Source of the DNA: Planctomycetota bacterium
Lineage (GTDB): Bacteria; Planctomycetota; Phycisphaerae; UBA1845; UTPLA1
Assembly (NCBI GenBank): GCA_016712275.1
Contig: JADJRI010000006.1
Coordinates: forward strand, 156,981 to 220,980
Length of the DNA: 64,000 bases
Reading direction: 5' to 3'
The translations under genes were made by a program, and so were the position numbers. Positions within the stretch are counted from its first letter, which is position 1. Each line of letters begins with the position of its first letter. Shown piece after piece: positions 52,704-62,829 of this stretch. The notes under the pieces were generated by a model, which saw only the letters and a list, made by a program, of their open reading frames with translations, was not told the origin of the DNA and made no database searches.

Positions 52704-54080
52704 ATGTCGATTGAGTTGAAGAATTGGAAACTGAAGGCACTGTTGGCCGCCGTTCTTGGCGGATCGGTTGCAGTGTCGGGTCTTACTCGGATTTATGCCG
52801 AAGACACGAAGCCCGCGCAGCCTGCGGACACGAAGGCTGCTGAAGTGAAGCCGGCACAGGTCGATCCGCATGCGGGGCACGACCATGGACCAGCGCCGGT
52901 CGGTCCTCCCGCGCCGGGCGCGCAGCCGGGGCCCGTCAAGCCCATGTCGGACATTCCGACGCCGACGGTCACGCTGAAGCCCGGTGAAGTACCGGCGATC
53001 AAGTTCGACACGCCGATCTATGATTTCGGCAAGGTCAAGTCCGGCACGGACATCAAGCACGATTTCTATTTCACCAACACGGGAACGGGCCCGCTGGAAC
53101 TGCTGAGAGTCAAGCCCTCCTGCGGTTGCACCGTGGCCGGCCAGCACGATCGCATTGTGCAGCCCGGTCAGACCGGCAAGATTCCCATCACGCTCAGCTC
53201 GAAGAATGCATCGGGCCCGATCAGCAAGTCGGTCACGGTCAATACGAATATCGCCGGCACGGATTCGACCATTTCGTTGCAGATCAAGGGCGAAGTCTGG
53301 CAGCCGATTCAGGTCACGCCACAGGCCGCGGCATTTGGTCGAATCACCTCGGCCGATGCGGGCGAGAAGTTGATTCGCAAGCTGACCATCGTGAACAATC
53401 TCGACACGCCGGTGACCCTTGGCGAGCCGACGGCCAATCATCCGAAGCTGAAGGCCACTATTGCGACGCTCGAAGAGGGCAAGAAGTATGAGTTGACGGT
53501 CATGCTCATGCCCCCGCTCGAATCCGGCAACACGAGCGGCAAGATCACGATTCCGACGGGTGTCGCGGATTCGCCGACTATCGATGTTCAGGCCTATGCC
53601 TTCGTGACGGCTGCGGTGGATGTCACGCCCACGTCGCTGACGCTGCCGCCGACGCGCACGGCCGATCTGACCCGCCAGTTTTATGTTCGCAGCAACGTGA
53701 ACAAACCGATCAAGATCACGGAACTGGCTTCGACGAACCCGGCGATCAAGCTTGAATTGACGGACGTCAAGGATGCAATGACCTATCGATTGAAGGTTGA
53801 TGTTCCGATGGCCTACACACCGACGGCGGGTGGCGACAAGATCACCTTCAAGACAGACAGCCCGGAAGTTCCACTGGTGACCATTCCGGTGACGGTGCAG
53901 GGCGCTCAGCCGACACTGAACCCGATGGTCAATTTGAATGCCAAGCGCACGCCGATGAACACCTCGGCGACCGGTCCGGGCGGCCCCACTCAGCCGGCAA
54001 ACATCTCGGCGACGAAGGAGCCCGCCCCGGCGCAACCCGTCACGACTGAAGTGAAGAAGGACGAGCCGACCAAGGGTTGA
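52704..54080 (+). CDS. DUF1573 domain protein, exported
   Basis: Protein of 458 residues. ATG 52704 follows TGGAGGA at nine bases. The signal peptide is ALLAAVLGGSVAVSGL. A low-complexity Lys/Pro/Ala linker with HAGHDHG precedes a DUF1573 beta domain: FDFGKVK-type strand (IYDFGKVKSGTDIKHDFYFT) then VKPSCGCTVA with the conserved CGC. Two further immunoglobulin-like domains follow, and the end is a charged Pro/Ala tail. DUF1573 proteins are very common in Planctomycetota and Bacteroidetes. They are thought to be envelope or surface proteins. No enzymatic residues are seen. Confidence 0.85.
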   Translation: MSIELKNWKLKALLAAVLGGSVAVSGLTRIYAEDTKPAQPADTKAAEVKPAQVDPHAGHDHGPAPVGPPAPGAQPGPVKPMSDIPTPTVTLKPGEVPAIKFDTPIYDFGKVKSGTDIKHDFYFTNTGTGPLELLRVKPSCGCTVAGQHDRIVQPGQTGKIPITLSSKNASGPISKSVTVNTNIAGTDSTISLQIKGEVWQPIQVTPQAAAFGRITSADAGEKLIRKLTIVNNLDTPVTLGEPTANHPKLKATIATLEEGKKYELTVMLMPPLESGNTSGKITIPTGVADSPTIDVQAYAFVTAAVDVTPTSLTLPPTRTADLTRQFYVRSNVNKPIKITELASTNPAIKLELTDVKDAMTYRLKVDVPMAYTPTAGGDKITFKTDSPEVPLVTIPVTVQGAQPTLNPMVNLNAKRTPMNTSATGPGGPTQPANISATKEPAPAQPVTTEVKKDEPTKG

Positions 54081-54136
54081 TGTCGGTTGAATTCGATTCC
54101 TTGTTCATGGAATGAGGAATTTGAGACTGTAGTTAG

Positions 54137-54170
54137 AAGGCCGCGCGGCCAAGGTCGCGCGGCCTTTTCC
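54137..54170. terminator. bidirectional rho-independent terminator
   Basis: The perfect stem aaggccgcgcg/cgcgcggcctt with an 8-base loop is followed by tttt on the plus strand. It lies between convergent genes (DUF1573 protein and the lipoprotein). Confidence 0.8.
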
Positions 54171-54191
54171 ATGGTGCGAAGCCGCGACTGC

Positions 54192-54641
54192 TTATGTGCG
54201 GAGCGACTGCATCGATGTTTTGATGGCGGGCAGCTCCGTCTCAAGTTCGGCACTGGGTCCCGTGGCTTCAATTGTGTAGATCGTGGATGAGGTAACGTAG
54301 AGAGCGACCAGATAGGTGATTCGGGATTGGCCCTCGCCCCATTCGAATTTAAAGAGCGTGCCCTCCATTCCGGAAGCGCTTTTGTTCGAATCGCGATGGA
54401 CGAGTTTCATGCCGTCGAGATCGACTTTTTGATGTTCAACGGCGTCGGACCAGAATTTGAGCGTCGCGGATGCGCTTTCGTTGGGCCGTTTTTTCAGACC
54501 GATGGCATGCCCCCGCGCGGAAACGGCTTTGAAGTCATAGAGTCTGTTGTTCGTGTCCTTTACGTATCCCTCGGGCGGAGTAAATTCCGCGCAGCCAGCG
54601 AGCAGAGCGATTAGAACAGCCGGCAGAAAGCACTTGCGCAT
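54192..54641 (-). CDS. hypothetical lipoprotein
   Basis: Protein of 149 residues, starting MRKCFLPAVLIALLAGCAEF at 54641 with the lipobox LLAGC. The mature part has two-layer beta/alpha character (TLFKFEWGEGQSRITYLVAL ... LPAIKTSMQSLRT). It lies in the same open frame as the upstream lepB only because lepB is frameshifted. The natural lepB stop is at 54698, so this is a separate gene 56 bases downstream. Function unknown. Confidence 0.7.
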   Translation of the reverse strand: MRKCFLPAVLIALLAGCAEFTPPEGYVKDTNNRLYDFKAVSARGHAIGLKKRPNESASATLKFWSDAVEHQKVDLDGMKLVHRDSNKSASGMEGTLFKFEWGEGQSRITYLVALYVTSSTIYTIEATGPSAELETELPAIKTSMQSLRT

Positions 54642-54697
54642 GGTTTCAAGCCTCGAACGCCATGGACTTTGAACGCGAACACGTGCATCAGGTCCGT

Positions 54698-56471
54698 TCA
54701 ACGGATCAGCCGCATGCGACCCACATTGGGTACGACGGCCATCGTGTCTTTTGAAAATCGAAGACCACTGGGCCAATACACAAAGAACGCGGCCGATGAG
54801 CTGGTCGCCGGGTACGGTTCCATATTGATACTCATTCGGTGGTTTTCGTTGCTGGAGCAGCAAACAGACATCGGTCCAAAGTCGTGAATCCTTGCTTTGG
54901 GGACTGTTGTCGCCGCAACAGAAAAATTCCTGAGGCAACTCGCGAAGAAGGATCGGGTTCATCGCGGTACCCCAGCCGGGCGTTTTGTTAAAGACGATTG
55001 AATCGGTGATGAGGTCTGAGCGGTAAAAAACATCGCGGAGCACTTGAAGATGCCGGATTTCCAGCGGAAGTTCTCGCGCGGCGATGGCCACCGATGCCTG
55101 GGCATTGCGGCCGTCCTCGTAGGGTTGGGCGAGGAGCTGTTCCAGGGGAGGCGGATATTGTGTGTCGTCCGTTGCGACGATCTCTTCGCCATTCACGCGA
55201 AGGGCGATTCGATAGTCAAGGTTTTCAAATTCGATTTCAACGGCCTGCTCGGCGAGAAGCGCCGGCATTGCGCCTCTGCGAATTTCCTGCCAATAGCCGC
55301 CACGGATCGAATTGTTGTATTTCTCAAGCTTTACTTCGCCCTGCACCGTGAGTTGGACCTGGAATTGATCCGGCCCCTTTCTCAGATGGAGAGTGATGTC
55401 GCCGTTGCCATCGCCGGGAATTAACACGAATTTCAACAGCACATCGCCGACCGCCCGTGGGGACGATTGTCCGCCGTTCAAGTAGCTGGTGTTGTTATAG
55501 CCGTATTCGTCTTCGATTTGATGTCCCAGGAGATCGATCCAATGTCGATCGCTGTCGGTTGGCTTGAATCGCACGGCTGGGGTGGCTGTGTCCCAGGAAG
55601 GTACGGGGCCGGACGCCCGCTCCTGCCAATATGGAACGACTGTTTCGCTTCGTACGGTTTCCTTCATTCGACGGATCGGCACATAGTCGTGGTCGTAATG
55701 GAGCATCCAGAGGCTCGACTGGGCGACGGCGGTCTTTCGCTGAATTTTCATGAGTTTTGCGAGGCGCTTGAGCTGATCGTCGGTCAGACGGTTTCGCGAT
55801 TGGTTTCGCGGCGGCTCGTCGCGAAGTGCTTCAATGATGTCCTGAGGCACCGATTTGATGGTCGCGGTGTATACGTCGCCATTGATAATTTGAAGCACTT
55901 CGCCGGGCAAACCGAGAAGGCGCTTAATGAAATTGATTTCGCCGTCCTGCGGGTTTTTGAAAACGACCACATCCCATCGTTTGGGACCGAGTAAGCTTCC
56001 GCCAAGGTCGTAGGGCCATTTTAGGACAAGAATTCGGTCGCCCGAATCCGGCGTCACCGGATTTTCAAAACTATTGAGATTGGAATTGCCGGTTCCATCC
56101 CACGTGCAGTTGGGGCATCGAACAGGAAATGAGATGAGGGCGCCGCTACCGTCATGGAGCGTTCCCGGATGTGTCTTGTTGTTGGGCGTCAACATGGGCT
56201 CGCGGATTCCATACGCAAACGAGTATCCGCAATTCGCGCATCGGTGTTGGCCGTGCATGCCATAGAGTGATGGGGCCATTGAGCCGGTGGGAATGACGAA
56301 GGCTTCGACGATGAATGCCCGAAACACAAACGCCAGAATGAATGCGATCACAATGGAGTCGATCGTGTCGCGCAGGCCGTCAGGCTTGATGGGTTCGCTT
56401 TGCGGAGTGGCCCCGGCGGTTTGTGGAGAGGTTGAATCGGGGCTGGACGCGGGTGTCGGGTTTTGGTTCAT
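54698..56471 (-). CDS. lepB: signal peptidase I with zinc-ribbon and large beta insertions (frameshifted near 3' end)
   Basis: Cleaves signal peptides at the outer face of the inner membrane. It starts at 56471, MNQNPTPASS. One helix (DSIVIAFILAFVFRAFIVEA) is followed by the catalytic-Ser motif IPTGSMAPSL (Ser64). The general-base Lys183 is in INFIKRLLGLPGE, and the late FCCGDNSPQSKDSR is the conserved GDN box. Between Ser and Lys are two CxxC pairs (78/81 and 119/122), a zinc-ribbon insertion. About 300 residues of beta sequence are inserted before GDN. A CG-run indel at 54786-54795 breaks the end. The repaired tail reads GRAFFVYWPSG and stops at 54698. Confidence 0.88.
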
Positions 56472-56695
56472 TCCTGAGCTTCCAAACGGGGTCGGGCGGA
56501 AAGTCTTTCGGGACGGTAATCTACGACGATATGGGATAAAACGCCAAAACAAGCCGCAGTGGCGTTTCAGAATGGTGTTTGGTTTGTGATGATGTTCCGA
56601 TTGGGACACGCGACGGCTGTTTTTATGCAGGAATCTACGCCGAATTAGTGTCAGCGCCGCGGCTGTGATGGGCGGAATACCGGAGTTGCCTGATT

Positions 56696-57577
56696 TTGCA
56701 AAAGCGCGTTCATGTGGTGGTGAATCCGATATCAGGCCGGCGTCGGAGCCGGGCTGGCGCGCGGGCATTTCTGAAGCGGGTCGATCAGTCTTATTCTGCC
56801 GTGACGACAACAGAGACGAAAGGGTCGGGCGACGCGGCATTGGCGGCTGCGGCCGCTTGCTCGGAAGAGGCCGATGCGTTGATTGTGGTCGGCGGCGACG
56901 GAACCGTTCGGGAAGCGGCCAGCGGCATGACCGGCAAAGGCGTGCCGATCTTGATCGTGCCCTGCGGAACGGAGAATGTCGTCGCAAAATATCTGGGGCT
57001 TCGGATTGATGGCGATTTACTTCTTCGGGTTCTGACTGAAGGCAACCGGCTTGAGTTCGATTTTGGTGTGTGCAACCATCGAAAATTCCTGTTCGTGTGT
57101 GGCGTGGGCTACGATGCGGAAGTGGTAAGAGTGCTGGCGGCCAAACGGACGGGTCACATTTCCTATTTCACGTATGTCACTCCATTGCTGAAGTCACTAA
57201 TTTACTACAGGCCGCCGCGACTGAGGGTGAAAGTCGACGGTCGCGCGGTTTTTGAAGGAATGGGGCAAGTCATCCTCGGAAACATCTCTCGATATGCGTT
57301 CGGCATGAAGATTTTGAGTCGAGCCCAGCCCAACGACGGCTTGTTGGACGTTTGTATCTTTGAGTACAAACGTCGAATTCGATTGCTGTGGCATGCGATT
57401 CGGGTGGTGGCAAACCGGCATTTGCCGTCAAAAGGTGTGCATTACCACCAGGGTCGCCGGATCCGGGTTGAGTGCGACGAGTCCGCGCCGGTCGAGTTGG
57501 ATGGCGATGTGGCGGGCACGACGCCGATCGACATCGGGCTTGATACCCGACGCATCGCGTTTCTGACGCCGATTTGA
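56696..57577 (+). CDS. diacylglycerol/lipid kinase family protein (YegS/DagK-like)
   Basis: Cytoplasmic lipid kinase fold of 293 residues. The N-terminal strand VHVVVNPISGRRR and the nucleotide loop VVGGDGTVREAASGM carry the GGDGT motif. PCGTENVVAKYLG is the second conserved block. The C-terminal DAGK_cat partner domain includes GNISRYAFGMKIL and PNDGLLDVCIFE. The start is TTG at 56696 with GGAG ten bases upstream. The substrate is probably diacylglycerol or a related lipid. The gene is divergent from lepB. Confidence 0.88.
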   Translation: MQKRVHVVVNPISGRRRSRAGARAFLKRVDQSYSAVTTTETKGSGDAALAAAAACSEEADALIVVGGDGTVREAASGMTGKGVPILIVPCGTENVVAKYLGLRIDGDLLLRVLTEGNRLEFDFGVCNHRKFLFVCGVGYDAEVVRVLAAKRTGHISYFTYVTPLLKSLIYYRPPRLRVKVDGRAVFEGMGQVILGNISRYAFGMKILSRAQPNDGLLDVCIFEYKRRIRLLWHAIRVVANRHLPSKGVHYHQGRRIRVECDESAPVELDGDVAGTTPIDIGLDTRRIAFLTPI

Positions 57578-57671
57578 ATTAAGGGACAAAACGCGCAATA
57601 ATTGCGCATCCGCCAGTGAACGAATTTCCTTTGAACCGGAATGCATCCCCTCGTTCGCCGATTTGAGTGAC

Positions 57672-59573
57672 ATGATTCAAGAGCGAATTCACGCGTTATT
57701 TCTAGTTGCTGCCTGCCTGGTCCTTGGTTGCGGTATAGCCCCTTCATCCGCAGTAGATGTTTCCACATCTCAACCGACGACGCAGCCAACGTCGCAACGC
57801 ACGATGGTCGTATCTCGTATCGACTACGACGATCTCATGTTTCTTGGGCGCAGCGCGCGATCGGCGTTTCGTGCGGAAGCAATGGGCCAGCCTGAGCGCA
57901 AGGCCGTTTACCATCCGGATTCGCTTAAGGGACTTAGGGGCGCGGTGCATCTGACGCTGCGTCGAAATGGCGCGGTGAAGGCCGAAGCGGAATCCGAAGA
58001 AATGGATGCCGTCGATGCGTCGATTGCGGCGGGGACATTGCTCGCCCTGGATGCAGCTGAACGAAAGTTTGACATTGCCGATGGAGGCGACCGGCTGGGC
58101 ATTGAGTTCGAATGGCTCAGCTCGCGCGAATATCTACAGATTGATTGCTTTGAGAAACCCGGAGTCTGGTCGGAAGCACTGCTGCATTCGTTCGAGCCGG
58201 CCGAAGAAGGAATCGGCGTCGAACTGCGTGGCAAAAGAGGCCGAACGCGACCCTCCGAAATCACTACCAAGAATCTGACGCCGGATGTGGCACTCGCGGC
58301 TGCCGAAGCGTCCATTGACTTGAAGAGCATCCATAAGCTTCGATTTGAAAAGGACATTCGTTATTTTCGATTCTGGTCCGAGCACCTTTGGCAGCCCAAT
58401 GCCAAAGAACTGCCGATCGTCTTGCATCGAGGCGATTCACTGGTTTCCACCGACGCCGTTAGCAGGGAGGGCTTGGATGCCGCCATCGCGCGGGTCGGCC
58501 AATACCTGGTGTATCGTCAAAACAACAATGGTGAGTTTTCGCATGAATATGTGCCGAGCGCTGGCACTTACACGTCGGGAAACTCCGCACGGGTTCAACT
58601 CCGGGCGCTGGAGGGGCTGGCGATTTATGCATTCTGGACCAAGGACCGCAACCAAGGGGCGAGGGCCAGTCACGGCATCGATACATTCAAGAAGCATCTT
58701 GAGCCCTTGGTCGTCGGTGAAAAGCAGGCGGATGGCACGGTCATCGAGAAGGAACTTGGCGTTGTGCTTGCGCCGGCCGGTCATCAAGGCCACTTAGAAA
58801 TCACATGCAGGCTCTTGTTGGCCATGACGTTGTCGCTGAATCCCGGTGAATTCGAACGGGACCGCGATCGGCTGGTGAACGGCTTGCTGGCGCTGCAGAC
58901 CGATCTGGGTGTCATCGCAATGGCTGCGGACGAGGGCGATGCAAACTCGGGTCCGTCGCTCAACGATACGGACTGTTGCCGCGCGTTGCATGCCTTGGCA
59001 TTGGTTGATTCGATGAAGAGCGACGATCGAATCACCTCGGCCGTTCATCGCGGAATTCGTTACTACGAAGACAAGTGTCGCGCGGGTCTTGAGCCGGCGG
59101 CTGCGGCGGCATTGGTTCGAGCGTTGTGCTTACATTATGCAAAATCGAATGATGCGCGTGTGAGTGACATGGCGTTTTTCCTGGCGGACCGTTTTGCTTC
59201 GCTTCAGTTAACTGAATTGAATTACCCATATCCCGAGATGTTGGGTGCGATCAACGTGAAACGACCGGGGGAAGTCGGTGCGGATACGGGCATTTACCTC
59301 ATGGCTCTTGGGGATGCGGCTGAATTGGCGGATCGGATTGGGGACCGGGAAAGATCGCTGCGATACCGTAAGGCAGTCGCCGGCGCGACGCGTTTTATCA
59401 TGCAGTTGGAGGTGCGCGAGGCCGGTTGCTTCTTTATTCGAAGCCGACGGGATGCTCTGGGGGGAATTCGTTCAGCGCTTTGGAATGGACGACTGCGAGC
59501 CGATCATACGGCGCTGGGGCTGGAGGCGCTGATCCGGGCGCGGACTGTGTTGTTCGGTTCGCGCGCAGAGTAA
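57672..59573 (+). CDS. lipoprotein with alpha/alpha-barrel-like domain
   Basis: Protein of 633 residues from ATG 57672. The signal peptide ends in the lipobox LVLGC. Residues to about 250 form an N-terminal domain with repeated beta strands (LRGAVHLTLRRNGAVKAEAE), which has a loose look of AMMECR1 but no firm motif. The remaining part is built of helical hairpins (ALEGLAIYAFWTKDRN, HQGHLEITCRLLLAMTLSLN, DTDCCRALHALALVDSMKSD) like six-hairpin glycosidases or lanthionine-synthetase-like barrels. Catalytic residues are not identifiable. The role is unassigned. Confidence 0.55.
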   Translation: MIQERIHALFLVAACLVLGCGIAPSSAVDVSTSQPTTQPTSQRTMVVSRIDYDDLMFLGRSARSAFRAEAMGQPERKAVYHPDSLKGLRGAVHLTLRRNGAVKAEAESEEMDAVDASIAAGTLLALDAAERKFDIADGGDRLGIEFEWLSSREYLQIDCFEKPGVWSEALLHSFEPAEEGIGVELRGKRGRTRPSEITTKNLTPDVALAAAEASIDLKSIHKLRFEKDIRYFRFWSEHLWQPNAKELPIVLHRGDSLVSTDAVSREGLDAAIARVGQYLVYRQNNNGEFSHEYVPSAGTYTSGNSARVQLRALEGLAIYAFWTKDRNQGARASHGIDTFKKHLEPLVVGEKQADGTVIEKELGVVLAPAGHQGHLEITCRLLLAMTLSLNPGEFERDRDRLVNGLLALQTDLGVIAMAADEGDANSGPSLNDTDCCRALHALALVDSMKSDDRITSAVHRGIRYYEDKCRAGLEPAAAAALVRALCLHYAKSNDARVSDMAFFLADRFASLQLTELNYPYPEMLGAINVKRPGEVGADTGIYLMALGDAAELADRIGDRERSLRYRKAVAGATRFIMQLEVREAGCFFIRSRRDALGGIRSALWNGRLRADHTALGLEALIRARTVLFGSRAE

Positions 59574-59929
59574 CGACGCGAGCCCTCGGTGCGATCCAAT
59601 CCTTCCGCTCGATTTTGCCGGTATCGGCGGCCACATGTTGTGTCGCCGCCGCCGAATTTGCATTTCTATAGTTCTTGATCACCCTTCCCGTTTGATGCCA
59701 AGTGTATTCTCAGGGCTGGAAACAGTTTTGACGGCACGAGTTGCGCAAAAGTCCCAAAAAAATGCGCTGCTTTGCTCGCGCACATCTCGCCGATATTTCC
59801 AAAGTCCCCGGTCGGTCGGCGATGCAAATCCGCAGATTACGCCTTCCGATCGGAGAAACTCGCAGCGACGGATCGCTTCGAGAGTACGGTTCGGTCGATT
59901 TTGCCGCTGTTGTCGGCAAGAGGCACTGA
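59574..59929. other. intergenic region
   Basis: No recognised gene. The segment near 59607 (cgctcgattttgccggta) partly repeats near 59896 (ggtcgattttgccgctg). GAGG at about 59919 serves the next gene. Confidence 0.3.
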
Positions 59930-62315
59930 ATGGCCAGCATCGCAAACATGCCGACACGCGCATCTCTCGCCGGACGATGGCAAGGGGCGGCGTTTCTGGC
60001 GGGTGCGGCTGTTCTGGGCTTCGGCTTCCATCGGATCTCGACGGCGAATCATCCATTGACCTTCAAAGACGAGCTGCATCGGGCCGCCATCTTAAGCGAA
60101 GCCGGCGCGCTGACGCGGCTGAATGCATACCTCATATACCTTTTGAAAGATGTCGAACGGCCGGCCGAAGAGCGCGGCGAGCTTCATCGGCTGCTGGTCG
60201 GCGCCATTCATCGTGCGGAATCGGAGTATCAGACCCACAAGCCGGAAAACGTCAACGCCATCATTTCGAATTTCGACAAAGCCGTCAGCTTTGGAGCCAA
60301 ACCCACCGGCGCCGATTGGATCGCATTGGGCGATGCGTATGTGTGGCTGGATCGAAAGACCGAAGGACTCGATGCTCTTCGACAGGCGCTGCGCATGGGC
60401 GCCTCGAAACAAGATGCGATTCGACGGCGCATCTTTGAAATGGAGTCTGGCGAACATTCGATTCCGATGGCGGCGGCCATACAGGAACTAGACTCAATCA
60501 TCGAAGACAGTCAGGCCAGCGCGGCAAACTTCGCATGGGCCGTTGAGATAAAGTCGCGCCTGCTGCTTCGCCACGATGAGGCAAAATCAGCCCATGCCCT
60601 CGTCGAACACGCCAAGAAGCGACTGAGCGGAACGCCTGAGCGTCCGCGCATGACGTTTCTGGAAGCACTGTGCCTGCGTTCGCTAGACAAGCGCGACAAG
60701 GCCGACACGATTCTTCGTTCGCTTCGCGATGGACTGACCGAACACGATGAACTGTGGGGCCGAACAGGTTGGCTCTTGGGCGAATTGGAACAAGAAGACG
60801 GGCGCCCCCAATCGGCTTTGGCCTTCTACGAGGATGTGCTGGCCGCCTTTTCGAAGGGCCCCTTGCACGATGCTTGCGAATTGGGTCGTGCAGGCGCTCG
60901 TCTCACTCGAGCGGGAAGAGGCGGCGCTCGACGTCTTCAAGTCCTTGCGTTAGGGCACCTAGCATCACGCCGAACACGAGTTTGTCGATTGGGGCGCGGT
61001 TCGCACCATGCTGACAACCATCGGCCGCGGGCTTTTGGACCAATCAAAACGAGACTTGGGTGTGGCCTACCTCGAACAGGCAATGGATTATGTTGGCGAA
61101 GGGCAGGACGGCCTGAAAGCGCGATATCTGACGCAAATCGCTTCGGCGCTTCGGGCCGAGGCACAGGAACTGGCGAGACGGGATGATTCGGCTGATTCGA
61201 AAAACAAGATCAAAACCCTGAGTGTTCGTGCCGCAGAGGCATCTCTCGCGCTTTCCAGGTTGGACAAACTCGACTTGTTCCGATCGGCCGACGCCATGGA
61301 GGCCGCCGCGGGCGATTTGAACCTGGCCGGCGAAACCGATCGTATGATTGAAGTTCTTCAGTCTTATGTCGAGCGGTTCTCGGTTGAACAGGTGGAGTCC
61401 GGTCGGGCGCGGGCGTATCTCAAGCTGGCCAGGGCGTATCAGGCCAAGGCGAAATTCCGCGACGCCATCGACGCATATGAGCACGTGATTCTGGAATTTC
61501 CGCGGCAGCCGGAAGCACTGGACTCGATGGTGCCGCGCGCCGCGTGTTACCTGCGCCTTGGCGGCGAGGATGCCGCGCGAGGCGAGGCGCTGCTCATCGA
61601 AATCGTGGATGATCGCGGCGCTGAACCGGTCTTTACTCCCAGTGCGCAGGAGTATCGCGATGCCCTGGTCCTCCTGGGAGAGCACTATGTGCTTCCGATC
61701 ATCGACGAGGTTGGTGACAAGGACCATGCGGCCGAGGAAGCGCGATTGGTCAAGGGAGTGACACGGCTGGAGAACACGCTCGCGCTGTATCCGTCGGATG
61801 AAAGCGTTCCGCGTTTGCGTTTTTTCCTGGCGGAAGCCTATCGCAGAAGCTCGGAAGCGATCGTCGCCGGGGCGGCTACGGTGGATGCCGGCGCCCGTCG
61901 CGAAGTGGAGCGCCGACTTCGGAGGGCTTATGAGAATTACTCGTTCGTCAAGGACAAATTCGCGCGGATGGACGCCGGCGAACTAACAGCATTGCAAAAG
62001 ACCTATCTCCGCGCCTCATACTTGTACCTCGGAGATTGTCTGTTTGATTTGAACGAGACAGAGCGCGCCGTTGAGGCCTATCGGGAGGCGGCGTGGCGAT
62101 ACGAAAACGAGCCTGCGGCAGTGGCGGCCATGATGCAGGTCGTGAATTGTTACTATCGGATGGGCCGCGCGGTTGACGCAAAGGCGGCATTGGCAAGGAT
62201 GAACTGGCTGCTCAAGAAAATTCCGGATGACGCATTCGCGGCCGTGAGCGCCATGTCGCCGAAGTCGTACTGGCAGGACATGGTCACACGCCTGGAGCGG
62301 GCGGAGTTAAATTGA
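59930..62315 (+). CDS. exported TPR-type repeat protein (frameshift and two in-frame TAGs)
   Basis: Large helical-repeat protein with one N-terminal helix (AAFLAGAAVLGFGFHRIS). TPR-like pairs include DAYVWLDRKTEGLDALRQAL, and later AKFRDAIDAYEHVILEFPRQ and ETERAVEAYREAAWRYENEP. The first frame leaves the repeat pattern near 60893. Removing one G joins ELGRA to ALVSLEREEAALDVFKSLR. That frame then has TAG at 60951-60953 and 60960-60962 (SLR-tag-GT-tag-HHAEHEFVDWG) before continuing to 62315. Glu (GAG) would suit both TAG positions. Coupled closely to the FlgN-like gene, it may belong to the flagellar cluster. Confidence 0.65.
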
Positions 62316-62373
62316 GACGTCTTAGAAAATGGCGGAAATGCAGACTTGGCATCTGACGCGTGGGCAATGAACA

Positions 62374-62829
62374 ATGCATGAAACACTGAATGAACAGCGG
62401 TTGATCGAGTTGCTTCGGCACCAGCAGGTGCTCTATCGCAGGCTCAGGCAGTTGGCGGATCGGCAGAAGGCGCTGGTCACCGAGGACGACACCGTCTCCT
62501 TGATCGATGTGCTGGCCGAACGGCAGAAACTGGTGGATGGCTTGATGGGTCTCAGCGGCAAGCTGGCGCCCTATCGGGCGCAGTGGGCCGAGATCTACGG
62601 CAATCTCGAGGAGGCTACGCGCCAGGAAGTGGCCAAACTGCTGGAAGAAGCCAATCAATCACTCGGTGCGATCATCAGCAGCGACAGCCGGGACAGTGCC
62701 ACCCTGACGGCGCGACGGCATGGCATGGCCACGGAGCTTGCGGAATGCACCACGGGCGGCCGGGTCAACTCAGCGTATGGCGCGACACATGCCTCCGTCG
62801 TCGGAAGCATGACGGAGGCACGGGCGTGA
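62374..62829 (+). CDS. FlgN-like flagellar export chaperone
   Basis: Small all-helical protein of 151 residues. The FlgN family pattern is visible in LRHQQVLYRRLRQLADRQKA, then LIDVLAERQKLVDGLMGL, with the two long amphipathic helices of an export chaperone. Its role would be to hold hook-associated proteins for type III export. The identity is moderate since the family diverges strongly, but the neighbours (a flagellar-type two-component pair) support it. The stop overlaps the GTG start of the sensor kinase. Confidence 0.65.
   Translation: MHETLNEQRLIELLRHQQVLYRRLRQLADRQKALVTEDDTVSLIDVLAERQKLVDGLMGLSGKLAPYRAQWAEIYGNLEEATRQEVAKLLEEANQSLGAIISSDSRDSATLTARRHGMATELAECTTGGRVNSAYGATHASVVGSMTEARA

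Noticed and set aside
52701..54035. 444-residue open frame opposite the DUF1573 gene
   Set aside because: Arg/His-rich antisense shadow.
54192..56987. A 931-residue single protein on the minus strand
   Set aside because: It contains a complete signal peptidase I and then a separate lipoprotein start (MRKCFLPAVLIALLAGC). The fusion arises from a CG-run frame change near 54790.
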